Source of the DNA: a virus
Reading direction: 5' to 3' (one strand)
DNA length: 64,000 nt
Virus record (IMG/VR): IMGVR_UViG_3300048032_000927
Coordinates: 51,246 to 115,245 of that record
This document shows positions 25,250-34,385 of the stretch, one piece after another. The notes under the pieces are model-generated. The model worked only from the letters and a program-made list of their open reading frames with translations, ran no database searches and had not been told where the DNA came from. A program made the position numbers and the translations under genes. The first letter of the stretch is position 1, and every line of letters starts with the position of its first letter.

Positions 25250-26026
25250 ATGAAAATTACTAATTATAGCAAGCATGGTCTTTTTGGTTCCACAATGAAT
25301 TGGATTAATGCAAGGCTACCTTATTTATATAAAAATCAAATTTACCCAGAATGGGACATAAAAAATCTTAATCACGGCAATCCGTTGGATCAGGATAGGA
25401 TTATTCCATATATTATCAGTCCTAAAAAACAAAACCCCTCAACCGGTGAAACTATTGAGTTAACAGATATAGATAGATATACTTATACGGATTTTAAAGA
25501 GGCTAGTTTTTACTTTAACCATTATTTTGAATTCAGCAAAGAGATTATTGATTTATCTAACACCATATCAAAAGATTTTAAAAATTGCCTCGGCGTACAT
25601 TTAAGGGGTTATGATAAATTAAGAGTTAACGATAAAGAAAACATCCCCATAAGCAATAAAGAGTATATAAAAAAAATACTTAATCTTTCCAAAACTAAAT
25701 CATTTCAAAGTGTTTTTATTTTGTCTGATGATGCTAAACTAAAATCTTTCTTGGCTCGAGAAATTTCCATTAACTTTAAGGCGCCAATCCATCAAACTCC
25801 TTTTAAAACAATTTATCATATTGATCAAAAGAATAGATCAGACAAACTTGAATTAACAAAAGAATCTGTGGCTGAAATGTTAGCATTGTCAAAATGTAAA
25901 TTTGCTATAAAAAATCATTCTGCTTTTTCTAGTTGGGCGAAAATAATTAATCCTTCTATTGATATGTATCGAGTTACGCAATGTAAGCAAAAATGGTTCC
26001 CTGATTACTATCTACCCGAATTATGA
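25250..26026 (+). CDS. Fucosyltransferase-like GT-B protein
   Basis: 258 aa. CLGVHLRGYDKLR (about residue 120) is the HxR donor-binding motif; FQSVFILSDDAKLKSFLA is the following 'fl.tDd....f' strand; ESVAEMLALSKCKFAIKN with SAFSSWAKI is the C-terminal GT11/GT23-like ending. It lacks a long N-terminal domain. Sandwiched between two sulfotransferases, repeating the alternation seen just upstream. Confidence 0.6.
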   Translation: MKITNYSKHGLFGSTMNWINARLPYLYKNQIYPEWDIKNLNHGNPLDQDRIIPYIISPKKQNPSTGETIELTDIDRYTYTDFKEASFYFNHYFEFSKEIIDLSNTISKDFKNCLGVHLRGYDKLRVNDKENIPISNKEYIKKILNLSKTKSFQSVFILSDDAKLKSFLAREISINFKAPIHQTPFKTIYHIDQKNRSDKLELTKESVAEMLALSKCKFAIKNHSAFSSWAKIINPSIDMYRVTQCKQKWFPDYYLPEL

Positions 26027-26655
26027 TTAGCCACAAACATAAATATATTTTTGTTCACACCCCCAAGTGCGCAGGAACTTCGATAGAGAAGGTCTTACTT
26101 GATTATGAAGGCGTTAACATAGATGCTGACGATAAATTTTATTTAAATTCCATACCTGAGTCAATTAAGAAGAAATATTTACTAGACTACCCACTACACT
26201 CTTACAGTCAACATTTTTATCTTGATCAATATAATCAAAGCTTAGCTAGCTCTTACTATTGCTTTACTTTTGTTAGAAACCCATGGGACTTAATGGTTAG
26301 TGAATATTTTTATATTTTAAACAACTACGAAATAAATTTATCTTTTGAAGATTTTATTAAAATAGGGGACGGACTGAAAGAAGTTAAAGGGTTTACATGG
26401 TTTGTCGAAAGAGGTCACCATCTGCTGCCTCAAGTTAATTTCTTAAATAAAAATATGAATTTTATTGGAAAATTCGAAAACCTACAAGATGATTTCAATG
26501 TTGTTTGCGATTCTATAAAAATATCAAGAATTGACCTTCCGTATTACAACTCCACAAAGCATAACCACTATACTAGATATTATAATAACTTAACTCGTGA
26601 TATTATCGCAAAACGATACAAAGAAGATATTGAGTATTTTAATTTTAAATTTTAA
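26023..26655 (+). CDS. Sulfotransferase (Sulfotransfer_2-type)
   Basis: 210 aa. YIFVHTPKCAGTSIEKVLL and FTFVRNPWDLMVSEYFYI are the paired PAPS-binding motifs; FIGKFENLQDDFNVVC follows as in the paralogue at 24603. ATGA overlap with the upstream gene. Expected to act in the cytoplasm, since there is no signal peptide or membrane anchor, unlike eukaryotic Golgi sulfotransferases. Confidence 0.9.
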   Translation: MISHKHKYIFVHTPKCAGTSIEKVLLDYEGVNIDADDKFYLNSIPESIKKKYLLDYPLHSYSQHFYLDQYNQSLASSYYCFTFVRNPWDLMVSEYFYILNNYEINLSFEDFIKIGDGLKEVKGFTWFVERGHHLLPQVNFLNKNMNFIGKFENLQDDFNVVCDSIKISRIDLPYYNSTKHNHYTRYYNNLTRDIIAKRYKEDIEYFNFKF

Positions 26656-26666
26656 ATATAATTAAC

Positions 26667-27182
26667 ATGCCAACATTTGGTAGATTTTCATATGGAAAGC
26701 CTAGGCTTTTTTGGGATAACGATGATGCAGACCTCATTGTTGGTAACTTTTGCTCGATTGCTCAAGGTTGTAGTGTTTTTTTGGGAGGTAATCACAGAAC
26801 TGATTGGGTAACTACTTTTCCATTCGGCCATGTCAACAAACATAAATTTAATAACTTTAATGGGTTAGGTCACCCAGCAACAAATGGCAATGTTGTAATA
26901 GGGCATGATGTATGGATTGGAGGTAATGTTACAATCATGTCTGGTGTATCTATTGGTTCTGGGGCTGTCATAGCGAATAATAGTCATGTTGTTAAAGATG
27001 TAGATGCATATAGTATTTCAGGGGGAAATCCGGCCAAACATATAAAATTTAGATTTAATCAGGATCAAATTAGTGCATTACTATTAATTCAGTGGTGGCA
27101 CTGGCCTGAAGAAAAAATTAATAAAAATCTACCCTTATTATGTGACTCCAACATAGACAAGTTTATTGATATCCACGTTTAA
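26667..27182 (+). CDS. Hexapeptide-repeat acetyltransferase (CatB/LbH type)
   Basis: 171 aa. A left-handed beta-helix is evident: LIVGNFCSIAQGCSVFLGG, then NVVIGHDVWIGGNVTIMSGV and SIGSGAVIANNSHVVKDV, with hexapeptide [LIV]-G-x-x-x-x periodicity. NHRTDW carries the catalytic-type His, and GNPAKHIKFRF is the standard xenobiotic/CatB-like ending. It would O-acetylate a sugar using acetyl-CoA, another cap for the glycan built here. Confidence 0.88.
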   Translation: MPTFGRFSYGKPRLFWDNDDADLIVGNFCSIAQGCSVFLGGNHRTDWVTTFPFGHVNKHKFNNFNGLGHPATNGNVVIGHDVWIGGNVTIMSGVSIGSGAVIANNSHVVKDVDAYSISGGNPAKHIKFRFNQDQISALLLIQWWHWPEEKINKNLPLLCDSNIDKFIDIHV

Positions 27183-27192
27183 AATTTATATC

Positions 27193-27810
27193 ATGAAATA
27201 CGAAACATATATCTTATCTCTACTAACCCCAGAAAGATTAGAGTACATAAATAAAACACGCAAGCTTTTTCCTTTTGTTAAAATTTTTAATTCTGTCAAT
27301 GGTTACAATAAAGAAGAAACAATAAAAGAATTCTTGGACCTAAATCTTAATTTCCATAATTTAAAAATAGGCCCAAAAAATAATTTTAATAATTACGGAA
27401 CTCTTGCATGTTGGATCACTAAAGTTAAGTTTCTTAAGCTTCAAGTCTCAAACGAAATTCCTTATGCACTTTTTCTCGAAGATGATGCTAAACTTTTACC
27501 CGGGTTTTTTGATGCACTTGACGATCAAATGAAAGATAAATGGAAAACGCTTGATCAAGAAGTAAATGTAATCAGGCTATTTCAATGGGGGGAAGGCTAC
27601 ATAACATCTTTATCAAGCGCTCGCAGGCTGCTTGACACAATTAAACAAGCAGGGGTTATTGACAACATTGATAACCAACTTAGAGAAAGATCTGGGCCAG
27701 AACTGAAGCTTAACTTTAACAATTTTTACAGAAAATGGGTAAAAACAAATGAGGGCGATATATTAAAAACAGAGCCACTTGATAAATATTTTTTTGATTC
27801 AATACAATGA
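27193..27810 (+). CDS. GT25-like glycosyltransferase
   Basis: 205 aa from ATG at 27193 (an in-frame TTG lies 27 nt upstream inside the previous gene). YILSLLTPERLEYINKTRK and FNSVNGYN match the GT25 'hviNL...R......l' opening and 'vdg' motif, and YALFLEDDAKLLPGFF is the EDD metal site. The usual C-terminal 'AY.is...A..l' is seen as SLSSARRLLDTI. Related in type to the protein at 36680. Probably a galactosyl- or similar transferase. Confidence 0.65.
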   Translation: MKYETYILSLLTPERLEYINKTRKLFPFVKIFNSVNGYNKEETIKEFLDLNLNFHNLKIGPKNNFNNYGTLACWITKVKFLKLQVSNEIPYALFLEDDAKLLPGFFDALDDQMKDKWKTLDQEVNVIRLFQWGEGYITSLSSARRLLDTIKQAGVIDNIDNQLRERSGPELKLNFNNFYRKWVKTNEGDILKTEPLDKYFFDSIQ

Positions 27811-28442
27811 GTTCTGTCGCTGTAATATCTTTTGAATGTCCTCCGGCGGATTACTCTAAAATTTCTTTTCCTAATAAAAGTAGGTATTGCGCTATCCACG
27901 GTTATGACTTTCACTCCTTTTCTAATAAAATTTCTTCAAGACCTGCTTCTTGGATCAAGATTTTATATATACAGCAAATCTTAAATAATTACGACTGGGT
28001 CCTCTGGTCTGATGCTGACAGTTATGTGGTTGATGGTAGCAGAAAGGTTGAAGATTTTATAGACGACTCAAAGGATTTAATCTTATGTGAAGATGATGTT
28101 GGTATTAATTTTGGCGTGTTTTTAATAAAGAATAGCGAATGGTCCAAGTGGCTTCTTAATGAAATTTGGGACTTTAAAAAATACGGAAACAATGTCTTGG
28201 GAACAACTACACATTTCGTCCCAAGAACACAAAAACATGCTACCTATAACACATGGGAACAAACAAATCTTCATTCCATAGTAGGCCTTCATGGTGAAAA
28301 CTTTCCAGGAAACATTTTATGTTTACCAGAGAAAGGTGATCATTTTAATGTAAGGCCAGACCTTGCCACAAAACAGTCTTTTATAGTTCACCATAAGGGA
28401 GGATGGAGAAAGCACAAAGATTTTTTAAAATATATATTATGA
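27807..28442 (+). CDS. GT34-like glycosyltransferase (galactosyl/mannosyl type)
   Basis: 211 aa. YCAIHGYDFHSF then ASWIKILYIQQILNNYDWVL and SDADSYV follow the GT34 (GMA12/MNN10, xyloglucan xylosyltransferase) plan: 'Ya..hgY......r...W.K...l...l..y..vwwlDaDa.i'. FGVFLIKNSEWSKWLLNEIW matches the 'N.G.fliRn...s...ld.w' stretch, and FIVHHKGG ends it. GT34 is chiefly known from eukaryotes, so its phage setting is notable. Confidence 0.75.
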   Translation: MSSVAVISFECPPADYSKISFPNKSRYCAIHGYDFHSFSNKISSRPASWIKILYIQQILNNYDWVLWSDADSYVVDGSRKVEDFIDDSKDLILCEDDVGINFGVFLIKNSEWSKWLLNEIWDFKKYGNNVLGTTTHFVPRTQKHATYNTWEQTNLHSIVGLHGENFPGNILCLPEKGDHFNVRPDLATKQSFIVHHKGGWRKHKDFLKYIL

Positions 28443-29185
28443 GCTTGAAAATTATATCTTTCTGCAATTACCCCTATAGAGAAATAGCTCTCAACTGGGT
28501 TAAACATCTCGAGGAACTATCTATAGATAATTATGAGGTTTTATGCCTTGATCCTGAATCAGATGAATATCTAAAATCTCACCGATGCCACTCAAGAGTT
28601 CTTGATGAATTTAATGATGACTGGATTTCTGGATGTAAGCATACTATGCGCAGGACATTTATTTTTAAAAAATATTTAGAAGAAGGTTTTGATATAATCC
28701 ATTCCGATACTGATGCTCTTTGGTTTAAAAACCCAATACCTGAATTAATCGAACCAAACACTCAAGATATCATCGTCTCTACGGTTCGCCATAAAGAAGC
28801 ATTTCCACCAGAAGTTCGCAAAGCCTTTGGATTTACATGCTGTATGGGCTGGATTTTCTTCCGTAGTAATGACAGGACAATAAGTTATCTAGACAGATTT
28901 CTTAATACTAGGGAAATAAAAGGCTCTGATCAGAAAAATTTTAATCAATTTTTATTAAAAAATGCACCAACTTCTAAACCGCACCAATTTGGTGATGAGT
29001 TAACGATAGATAATACTGCCGACCAAGATTATAATTACAACGAGCTCTCCTTACTAGCTTTAAGTAAACCTCTAGTAAAGCGAGGTCCTATAGAAAACGA
29101 AACATATGTATGGCATCCAAATACAAGAAAAGAGGCTGAGCACAAAAAACAATCATTCATTGACAGAGGCAAATGGAAAATTTAA
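28439..29185 (+). CDS. GT77-like nucleotide-diphospho-sugar transferase
   Basis: 248 aa from ATG at 28439 (ATGA with the upstream stop; an in-frame ATG 36 nt upstream is less likely). FDIIHSDTDALWFKNPIPEL is the DxD region of the Nucleotid_trans/GT77 fold, DIIVSTVR follows as 'd...s.d', and CMGWIFFRSNDRTISYLDRF plus SDQKNFNQFLL match the later family motifs ('n.G....r.t......w.......DQ..f'). A GT type better known from plants and algae. Confidence 0.75.
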   Translation: MSLKIISFCNYPYREIALNWVKHLEELSIDNYEVLCLDPESDEYLKSHRCHSRVLDEFNDDWISGCKHTMRRTFIFKKYLEEGFDIIHSDTDALWFKNPIPELIEPNTQDIIVSTVRHKEAFPPEVRKAFGFTCCMGWIFFRSNDRTISYLDRFLNTREIKGSDQKNFNQFLLKNAPTSKPHQFGDELTIDNTADQDYNYNELSLLALSKPLVKRGPIENETYVWHPNTRKEAEHKKQSFIDRGKWKI

Positions 29186-29646
29186 TATCACACCTCGAAG
29201 GCCCGAACAAGCACATCATCAATTTAATCAAGCTTGATAGCGGTGAAGTTGTCAACTCGACAAGCAAATGGTTAACTGATCGTTGGTTCTTAAGGGAATC
29301 TAATTTTGAAAAAAACTTAACATGTATTGAAATTAGTCCATTCAAAAACAATAAAGACTCTAATACATTTGTTGGTAAAAAATATCTTGAACATAAAGTT
29401 TACAATTCTTTTGATAATGCCCCTGATGACATAGATTTTCTTTCTATAATAGACCCCGACAATGCTTTTGAGGTTCTTAAATCCATCGATCATTCTAAAT
29501 ATAAAATTAAATATCTTTGTGTAGCTATTAATCCACTAAAAAACAAAAATTTTAAAGAAAATAAAAAAGACATAGAGTTACTACTTAAAGGTAAATACAA
29601 ATTTATCAAACAAAACAGGACAGAGTTATTATATAGTGTAATATAA
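29173..29646 (+). CDS. Hypothetical protein, possibly methyltransferase-related
   Basis: 157 aa, overlapping the previous gene by 13 nt. WLTDRWFLRESNFEKNLTC, DIDFLSIIDPDNAFEVLKS and the ending YKFIKQNRTELLYSV have the rhythm of FkbM-type methyltransferases (strand 'iDfl.iD...'), but the glycine-rich SAM motif is not recognisable. It precedes a clear methyltransferase. Could be a degenerate or accessory partner; I cannot assign it. Confidence 0.5.
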   Translation: MENLISHLEGPNKHIINLIKLDSGEVVNSTSKWLTDRWFLRESNFEKNLTCIEISPFKNNKDSNTFVGKKYLEHKVYNSFDNAPDDIDFLSIIDPDNAFEVLKSIDHSKYKIKYLCVAINPLKNKNFKENKKDIELLLKGKYKFIKQNRTELLYSVI

Positions 29647-29651
29647 TCTTG

Positions 29652-30272
29652 ATGCAAAAACCAATACCAACATATAGAAATCGGGTTCATTTGTTATATT
29701 TATTAAATGAACGTAAAATCAAACATGCATGCGAAGTCGGCGTATTCAGGGGTGGCTACAGTAGAGAAATCTTAGGAAGAATTCACAGTTTGGAAACACT
29801 TTACCTAGTGGATCTTTGGGAAAATCAAACTAATTACCACGACCTATGCAATGGAACCCAAGAAGAAATGAATGAGCATTTCTTAAAAACACTAGATAAT
29901 ACATCTAAATGGAAGGATAAAACTAAAGTTTTAAAAGGTTACTCTACTTCTGTTTGCAATAAAATACCGGACAATAGTCTTGATTGGGTTTATATAGATG
30001 CGAGACATGATTATCTTGGATGTAAAGAAGATATTCATGCATATTGGCCAAAATTAAAATCCAACGGGATTATGAGTGGTCACGATTACATTGAAAATCA
30101 CGAATTACAAAAAATGCAGCCCAATAATGATTGGTCAATTTGCTATGACGGATCTTTTCATCCTGGGGCAGTTAAAGGCGCCGTAGACGAATTTGCTAAC
30201 GATAATAACCTACAAGTTATAGTTGGATACAAAGAGCCAGATTATCCTAGTTGGTCAATCCTGAAACCATAG
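29652..30272 (+). CDS. Class I SAM-dependent methyltransferase (Methyltransf_24-like)
   Basis: 206 aa from ATG at 29652 (TTG one codon upstream). ACEVGVFRGGYSREIL is the SAM motif I with Glu-x-Gly, LYLVDLWE is motif II, LDWVYIDARHDYLGCKEDI carries the 'iDa.HdY' acidic-His motif typical of this family, and WPKLKSNGIMSGHDY is motif III. Same architecture as the enzyme at 38035. Likely O-methylates a sugar of the phage glycan. Confidence 0.82.
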   Translation: MQKPIPTYRNRVHLLYLLNERKIKHACEVGVFRGGYSREILGRIHSLETLYLVDLWENQTNYHDLCNGTQEEMNEHFLKTLDNTSKWKDKTKVLKGYSTSVCNKIPDNSLDWVYIDARHDYLGCKEDIHAYWPKLKSNGIMSGHDYIENHELQKMQPNNDWSICYDGSFHPGAVKGAVDEFANDNNLQVIVGYKEPDYPSWSILKP

Positions 30273-30276
30273 AAAC

Positions 30277-32049
30277 ATGAACAATATACAGATCAAAACT
30301 GGAGCCAACTTAAGCAGGCTCCTTCAATCTACAGTAAACATACCTCAAGCTTTTACTGAGCTTATTAAAAATTCCATTCAAAACTTCGCAACATCCTGCT
30401 CTATTGAATTGCAACACCCTTACTATGGTGACACGAATTGCTGCGCCATCATAACTGATAATGGCCAAGGATTTGATCATATTCCTGATGAAAATGGAAT
30501 GAACGCTTTTGACAAGTATTTTGTTTTTGGAAATTCATACGATACTACTGGCGGCAAAGGTGTTCAACTAGGTCAAATGGGTATAGGAGGGAAGCTGGCT
30601 AATGACAAACTTTCTCATGAAACAGAAATTCACTGGACAATTGAGACCAAAAATGTTCATGGCAAATGTTTTCTCTTAGAATATAAACCAACCAATGTCA
30701 CATTCTTAAACGAATACTCTCCATCTTTTAGAGAACTTAGCCTACAAGAATCTTCTATTAAAAGTGACACCGGAACAAGAATAACAATACAAAAAGTTAA
30801 ACGAAAAATTGAAGCAAATAGCTGGAACAAAGAAATCATCAAGAATGAGCTCCGCACATTTTTTGGGCATCTTATTCCTCAATTACAGAAAGATGGCAAA
30901 AAGTTTGACCTCACCTTGAACGGAGAGAGTTTAGAATTTATCTACAAACTTCCAGGATCTAATATTCCAGTAATTAATAGAGAATTTGAGTATGATTACT
31001 ATGGCCAAAAGAAGAAAGCCAATATTGAACTTAGACTGTCTTTGGTTTATAACAGATCTTTAATCAAAAACCATCCCCTCAAAAACATTGATATTATTTC
31101 GAAAGTCAAAATATGCCCATTTCATCTATCAGACCAAGACTTACTTGCATCAACAATAAGCTGGGTTGAATCCAAGAATAAAGAAGAATGTTTGGACCGC
31201 GACAAAATACATAATATATTTAATAAATTAGTTGGATTCATTTCTTGCGATGCTCTCTCTGAAGTTCTTGACGATACGGGCATGCCCGCTAAAGATTTAT
31301 CTCACCATAGTTTAAGAGATGACCACCCAATCACTAAGCCTTTTCTCGAAAAATGTTATAGGGTAGTTATTGAATGGATCATTGAATATATTAAATTAAA
31401 TCAAGAGGAAAAAATGAATATACTTGATGCTTTAGCTAACGAAGTGTCAACTATGCTTGCTGAATATTTTGACGAAGAAGATTTTTCGGACCTTTGGCAA
31501 AACGACGAAGGTGAAGACGAAGAAGAAGAGGAAGAGTTAACGGAAGAAGAAGAGCAAGAGGAAAAAGAAAAAGAAGAGCTTAAAGAGCTTGCCGAGATTG
31601 TTGCCAGAAGAGAATTCGATTTTCAACCCGAAGAAGAGGAAGAACCTGAAGAAGAGGAAGAGGAGGAAGAAGAGGAAGAGGAGGAAGAAGAACCTGAACC
31701 GGAAAATAACATTCCTCCACTATGGAATAGATTTAAAAATCAAAAACTTAAGAAATCGAAGAGGATTAGATATATAATTATCGATTTTGGTGAAGAAGAG
31801 AAAAACCTAATGTCAAGAGTGGATGATAATGAAAATTTCACTATATTAATCAACGAAGGCAATCCGAAGTTTTCAAGATTAAAAGAAGAGAATTCTCCTT
31901 TTTTATTGGCTCTTCACATTTCTGAGCTTTTAATTAGAGAGATTACGGTATACAAAAACCCCCTAGCTTCCCCATCTGATTTAGATGAAGCTATTAGTAA
32001 TTTCTATAGCGATAAATACTCTCAAGTAAAAACGAAAAGTGAGCTCTGA
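30277..32049 (+). CDS. GHKL ATPase (Hsp90/MutL/MORC superfamily) with acidic tract
   Basis: 590 aa. N-terminal Bergerat ATP site: AFTELIKNSIQNF (N-box, about residues 25-38), IITDNGQGFDH (G1) and QLGQMGIGGKLAND (G2, about 108-121). A transducer-like domain follows to about 390. Residues about 407-490 are almost pure Glu/Asp, including long uninterrupted Glu runs. The C-terminal 95 residues form a separate domain (RIRYIIIDFGEEEKNL...FTILINEGNP...LALHISELLIREI) like the C-terminal parts of some bacterial GHKL proteins. It could be a chaperone-like ATPase or an rIIA-like phage protein. It is the only non-glycan-type gene in the block. Confidence 0.75.
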   Translation: MNNIQIKTGANLSRLLQSTVNIPQAFTELIKNSIQNFATSCSIELQHPYYGDTNCCAIITDNGQGFDHIPDENGMNAFDKYFVFGNSYDTTGGKGVQLGQMGIGGKLANDKLSHETEIHWTIETKNVHGKCFLLEYKPTNVTFLNEYSPSFRELSLQESSIKSDTGTRITIQKVKRKIEANSWNKEIIKNELRTFFGHLIPQLQKDGKKFDLTLNGESLEFIYKLPGSNIPVINREFEYDYYGQKKKANIELRLSLVYNRSLIKNHPLKNIDIISKVKICPFHLSDQDLLASTISWVESKNKEECLDRDKIHNIFNKLVGFISCDALSEVLDDTGMPAKDLSHHSLRDDHPITKPFLEKCYRVVIEWIIEYIKLNQEEKMNILDALANEVSTMLAEYFDEEDFSDLWQNDEGEDEEEEEELTEEEEQEEKEKEELKELAEIVARREFDFQPEEEEEPEEEEEEEEEEEEEEEPEPENNIPPLWNRFKNQKLKKSKRIRYIIIDFGEEEKNLMSRVDDNENFTILINEGNPKFSRLKEENSPFLLALHISELLIREITVYKNPLASPSDLDEAISNFYSDKYSQVKTKSEL

Positions 32050-32983
32050 TTTTGCACCATACAGAATTATAGGAAAACCTTTTGATTTTGACCTTATTTG
32101 CGAAGAGGATCGCTTTCGGTTTGGCAGGGTTGTAGTTGAAAAAAAGAATGGTTCATTATTAAACCATTACTATGATCACTCTCCATGGAAATTTGATGCA
32201 AAAAACTCAAAAGCAGTTAGCTTTATCAAGCAGATTGAAAGGGCTGATGCGGCTCTAAACTTTCCAGACTTCAATCCAGTTAAAATTTATTTTATAGATG
32301 TCCCACCCAAAGCTGATATCATCAATCAATCAGCTGATCCCATTTTATTTCAGTCTTACATTGATAAAAACGAACCGGAATGCCCCCTCAGCCTAAGGAA
32401 TCATCCAGATTTTATTTGTTGCCCCGATTTTACTTTTTGGGATTGGTGCGGAATGAAATATGATCGTTACTTTAGTAAAATCCGTACTGCTGGAGAGTCA
32501 AAGCCAGTTTCCTTAAAACTGTTTTGGCGCGGCACAAAATACCCAAAACTTCGCGGCCCCTTAGTTGATCTTAGCGAGCAGTATCCAGATATAATTGATG
32601 CAAAATTTGCAAAGCCTAATAAAAACGACCAAAACTTTATTTCTTTAGAAGATGCAGTTCTTGGTTACAGTTATTTTATTGACCTGCAGGCTTCTGGCTG
32701 GAGCCCAAGAGTTAAATACTTCCTTCAGTCTCATCGTTTGACATTTTTACAGGAGCGCTTTCATAAAGCATACTATGAAAAAGATTTGGTTCCCATGGAG
32801 CATTACATACCAATCAAAAAAGATCTATCCGATCTTGTTGATAAAATTAATTGGGCAAACAGCAATCCTAAAGCGGTTTCAGAAATTATAGAAAATGCTT
32901 TCAATTTCAGTATAATAAATTTCTCTATAGACGCCGTAAACAAAAAGTGGCTAGAAGTAATAGAGTATTCACAAAGAGGTTAA
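32039..32983 (+). CDS. GT90-like glycosyltransferase (CAP10 type)
   Basis: 314 aa from GTG overlapping the upstream stop. PVSLKLFWRGTKYPKLR is the GT90/CAP10 signature ('k...WRGs....R'), YPDIIDAKFA follows as in family members, and FISLEDAVLGYSYFIDLQAS plus WSPRVKYFLQSHRLTFLQ match '...kYllnidG...S.rl..ll.s.s.vl'. LVPMEHYIPIKKDLSDL is the diagnostic ending. GT90 enzymes transfer xylose or mannose in fungi and animals; a phage version is unusual. Confidence 0.85.
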   Translation: MSSDFAPYRIIGKPFDFDLICEEDRFRFGRVVVEKKNGSLLNHYYDHSPWKFDAKNSKAVSFIKQIERADAALNFPDFNPVKIYFIDVPPKADIINQSADPILFQSYIDKNEPECPLSLRNHPDFICCPDFTFWDWCGMKYDRYFSKIRTAGESKPVSLKLFWRGTKYPKLRGPLVDLSEQYPDIIDAKFAKPNKNDQNFISLEDAVLGYSYFIDLQASGWSPRVKYFLQSHRLTFLQERFHKAYYEKDLVPMEHYIPIKKDLSDLVDKINWANSNPKAVSEIIENAFNFSIINFSIDAVNKKWLEVIEYSQRG

Positions 32984-32995
32984 AACATTTTCCCT

Positions 32996-33661
32996 ATGTA
33001 CGATTTAATTATATTAACTACAGCGATTGATAGGCCTGATTTACACAACCAGACCTTGCGGCCATTTTTTAATATGCTTGAAAAACAGGGGATTAATCAC
33101 AAGTGGATTGTTAATTTAGATTCTCCATTTAATAAAAGAGAAGCAGCATTAAATAATCTTAAAACGTTTAATTATAGCTACCATGGTCATGATATACATA
33201 TGTCAAATAAGGCGTGCTTTTACTCAGCAGCAAAACATGTTATAACTGCTGCATACGATGATCTAGTCGATCTTGATGGATATGTAATGTGGCTGGAGGA
33301 TGACTGGGATTTACTTGTCCCATTTAACATGCGAGAGTTAATAGATAGCGACTACGAATATATTGGCTTTCACTTTCATCACTTTTTTGAATTCTCCTTC
33401 AACCCAACTATTTGGAGTCAAGATTTCTTTGTAAAAAATGTATATGAGCCCTTTGCTTCCTCAGAAGAGTCTATAGACCCAGAGCAACTTCTTATTAACC
33501 ACCACAAAAAAACTAGAGCAGAAGACCCCAGCCATTTAAAAAATGTAAAACGCATCAATTTTAATGGTGTGTTTGAAGATGCTGGCAGAAAATGGGGCGA
33601 GCAATATAATTTAAAAAAATGGAATAAAAATAAAACAGGAGGAAGTGTTAGTTATGTATAA
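32996..33661 (+). CDS. GT-A-like glycosyltransferase
   Basis: 221 aa. LIILTTAIDRPDLHNQTLRP resembles GT-A openings with a 'T...R...l' pattern, and DGYVMWLEDDWDLL is an EDD-type metal site. The C-terminal half (HFFEFSFNPTIWSQDFF and FNGVFEDAGRKWGEQ) resembles N-glycan-type and GT-A proteins found in giant-virus and marine datasets. The family is not certain. It overlaps the next gene. Confidence 0.55.
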   Translation: MYDLIILTTAIDRPDLHNQTLRPFFNMLEKQGINHKWIVNLDSPFNKREAALNNLKTFNYSYHGHDIHMSNKACFYSAAKHVITAAYDDLVDLDGYVMWLEDDWDLLVPFNMRELIDSDYEYIGFHFHHFFEFSFNPTIWSQDFFVKNVYEPFASSEESIDPEQLLINHHKKTRAEDPSHLKNVKRINFNGVFEDAGRKWGEQYNLKKWNKNKTGGSVSYV

Positions 33662-34385
33662 AGCTTCTATCATATTATCGTCCTACAATAATTTATCTGC
33701 ACTAAAGTTAAGCATTGAAAGTTTAAAATACCAAACAGAAAAAGATTTTGAAATTATTATAGCAGACGATGGATCAACAGATGGAACAATAGAATACTTG
33801 GAAAAAGAAAACATAAAGTATTTTAGCCATCCAAACGAAGGATATAGACTTGCATATATATGGAATCGCGGCGCCGAACTAGCAACTGGAGATAGATTAA
33901 TTTTTGGTAATGCGGATATTATATCTCACCCCAAAAGAATTGAAGAGCATTTAAAGTTTAGCAATAATTTAGTTGCTGGTATTTATCCATCAATCCCAAT
34001 TGATAAAGTCTCCTCTATTACAAATCATATGATTGCTGATAAATTTGAAGATGTCACTTCACTTGCAACACACGATAGAAGAAAAGATTTTATCGATAAA
34101 ATTAAGCGCCCATACTTAGTTCATGGTAAAAAAATTCCACCACGGTATATGTATGGCGGTAATTGGTCTTGTCCCGCCAACACTTTCATAAAGCTTGGCG
34201 GTCTAGACGAAGGCTTTAGAGGCTGGGGAGGAGAAGATTTTGACTTTGCTAGAAGAGCGGAGTTAGACGGCAACGATATTATACTCAATACTAATTGCAT
34301 AGGTTACCACCTGGACCACGAGACCATTAATAGGGATAGCACCAAATCAATCGGCAAAGGGTATTTTAATAAAAAATGGAATTAA
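33654..34385 (+). CDS. Family 2 glycosyltransferase with GT7-like C-terminus
   Basis: 243 aa from ATG at 33654, placed by a strong AGGAGGAA ribosome site. ASIILSSYNNLSALKLSIES and FEIIIADDGSTDGTIEYL are textbook GT2 motifs; AYIWNRGAELATGDRLIFGNADI supplies the metal-binding region; GGLDEGFRGWGGEDFDFARR is the 'GfdE.f.GwG.EDvDl..R' catalytic motif shared by chondroitin- and galactosyl-type transferases. Well conserved and intact. Confidence 0.92.
   Translation: MYKASIILSSYNNLSALKLSIESLKYQTEKDFEIIIADDGSTDGTIEYLEKENIKYFSHPNEGYRLAYIWNRGAELATGDRLIFGNADIISHPKRIEEHLKFSNNLVAGIYPSIPIDKVSSITNHMIADKFEDVTSLATHDRRKDFIDKIKRPYLVHGKKIPPRYMYGGNWSCPANTFIKLGGLDEGFRGWGGEDFDFARRAELDGNDIILNTNCIGYHLDHETINRDSTKSIGKGYFNKKWN

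Noticed and set aside
31589-31777. Plus-strand basic frame in the GHKL gene
   Set aside because: It is a frame-shifted reading of the GAA/GAG-rich acidic tract.
30277-32049. MORC/GHKL anti-phage defence system
   Set aside because: There is no adjacent nuclease, helicase or other defence partner; neighbours are glycan genes. A phage rIIA-like or chaperone role is at least as likely.
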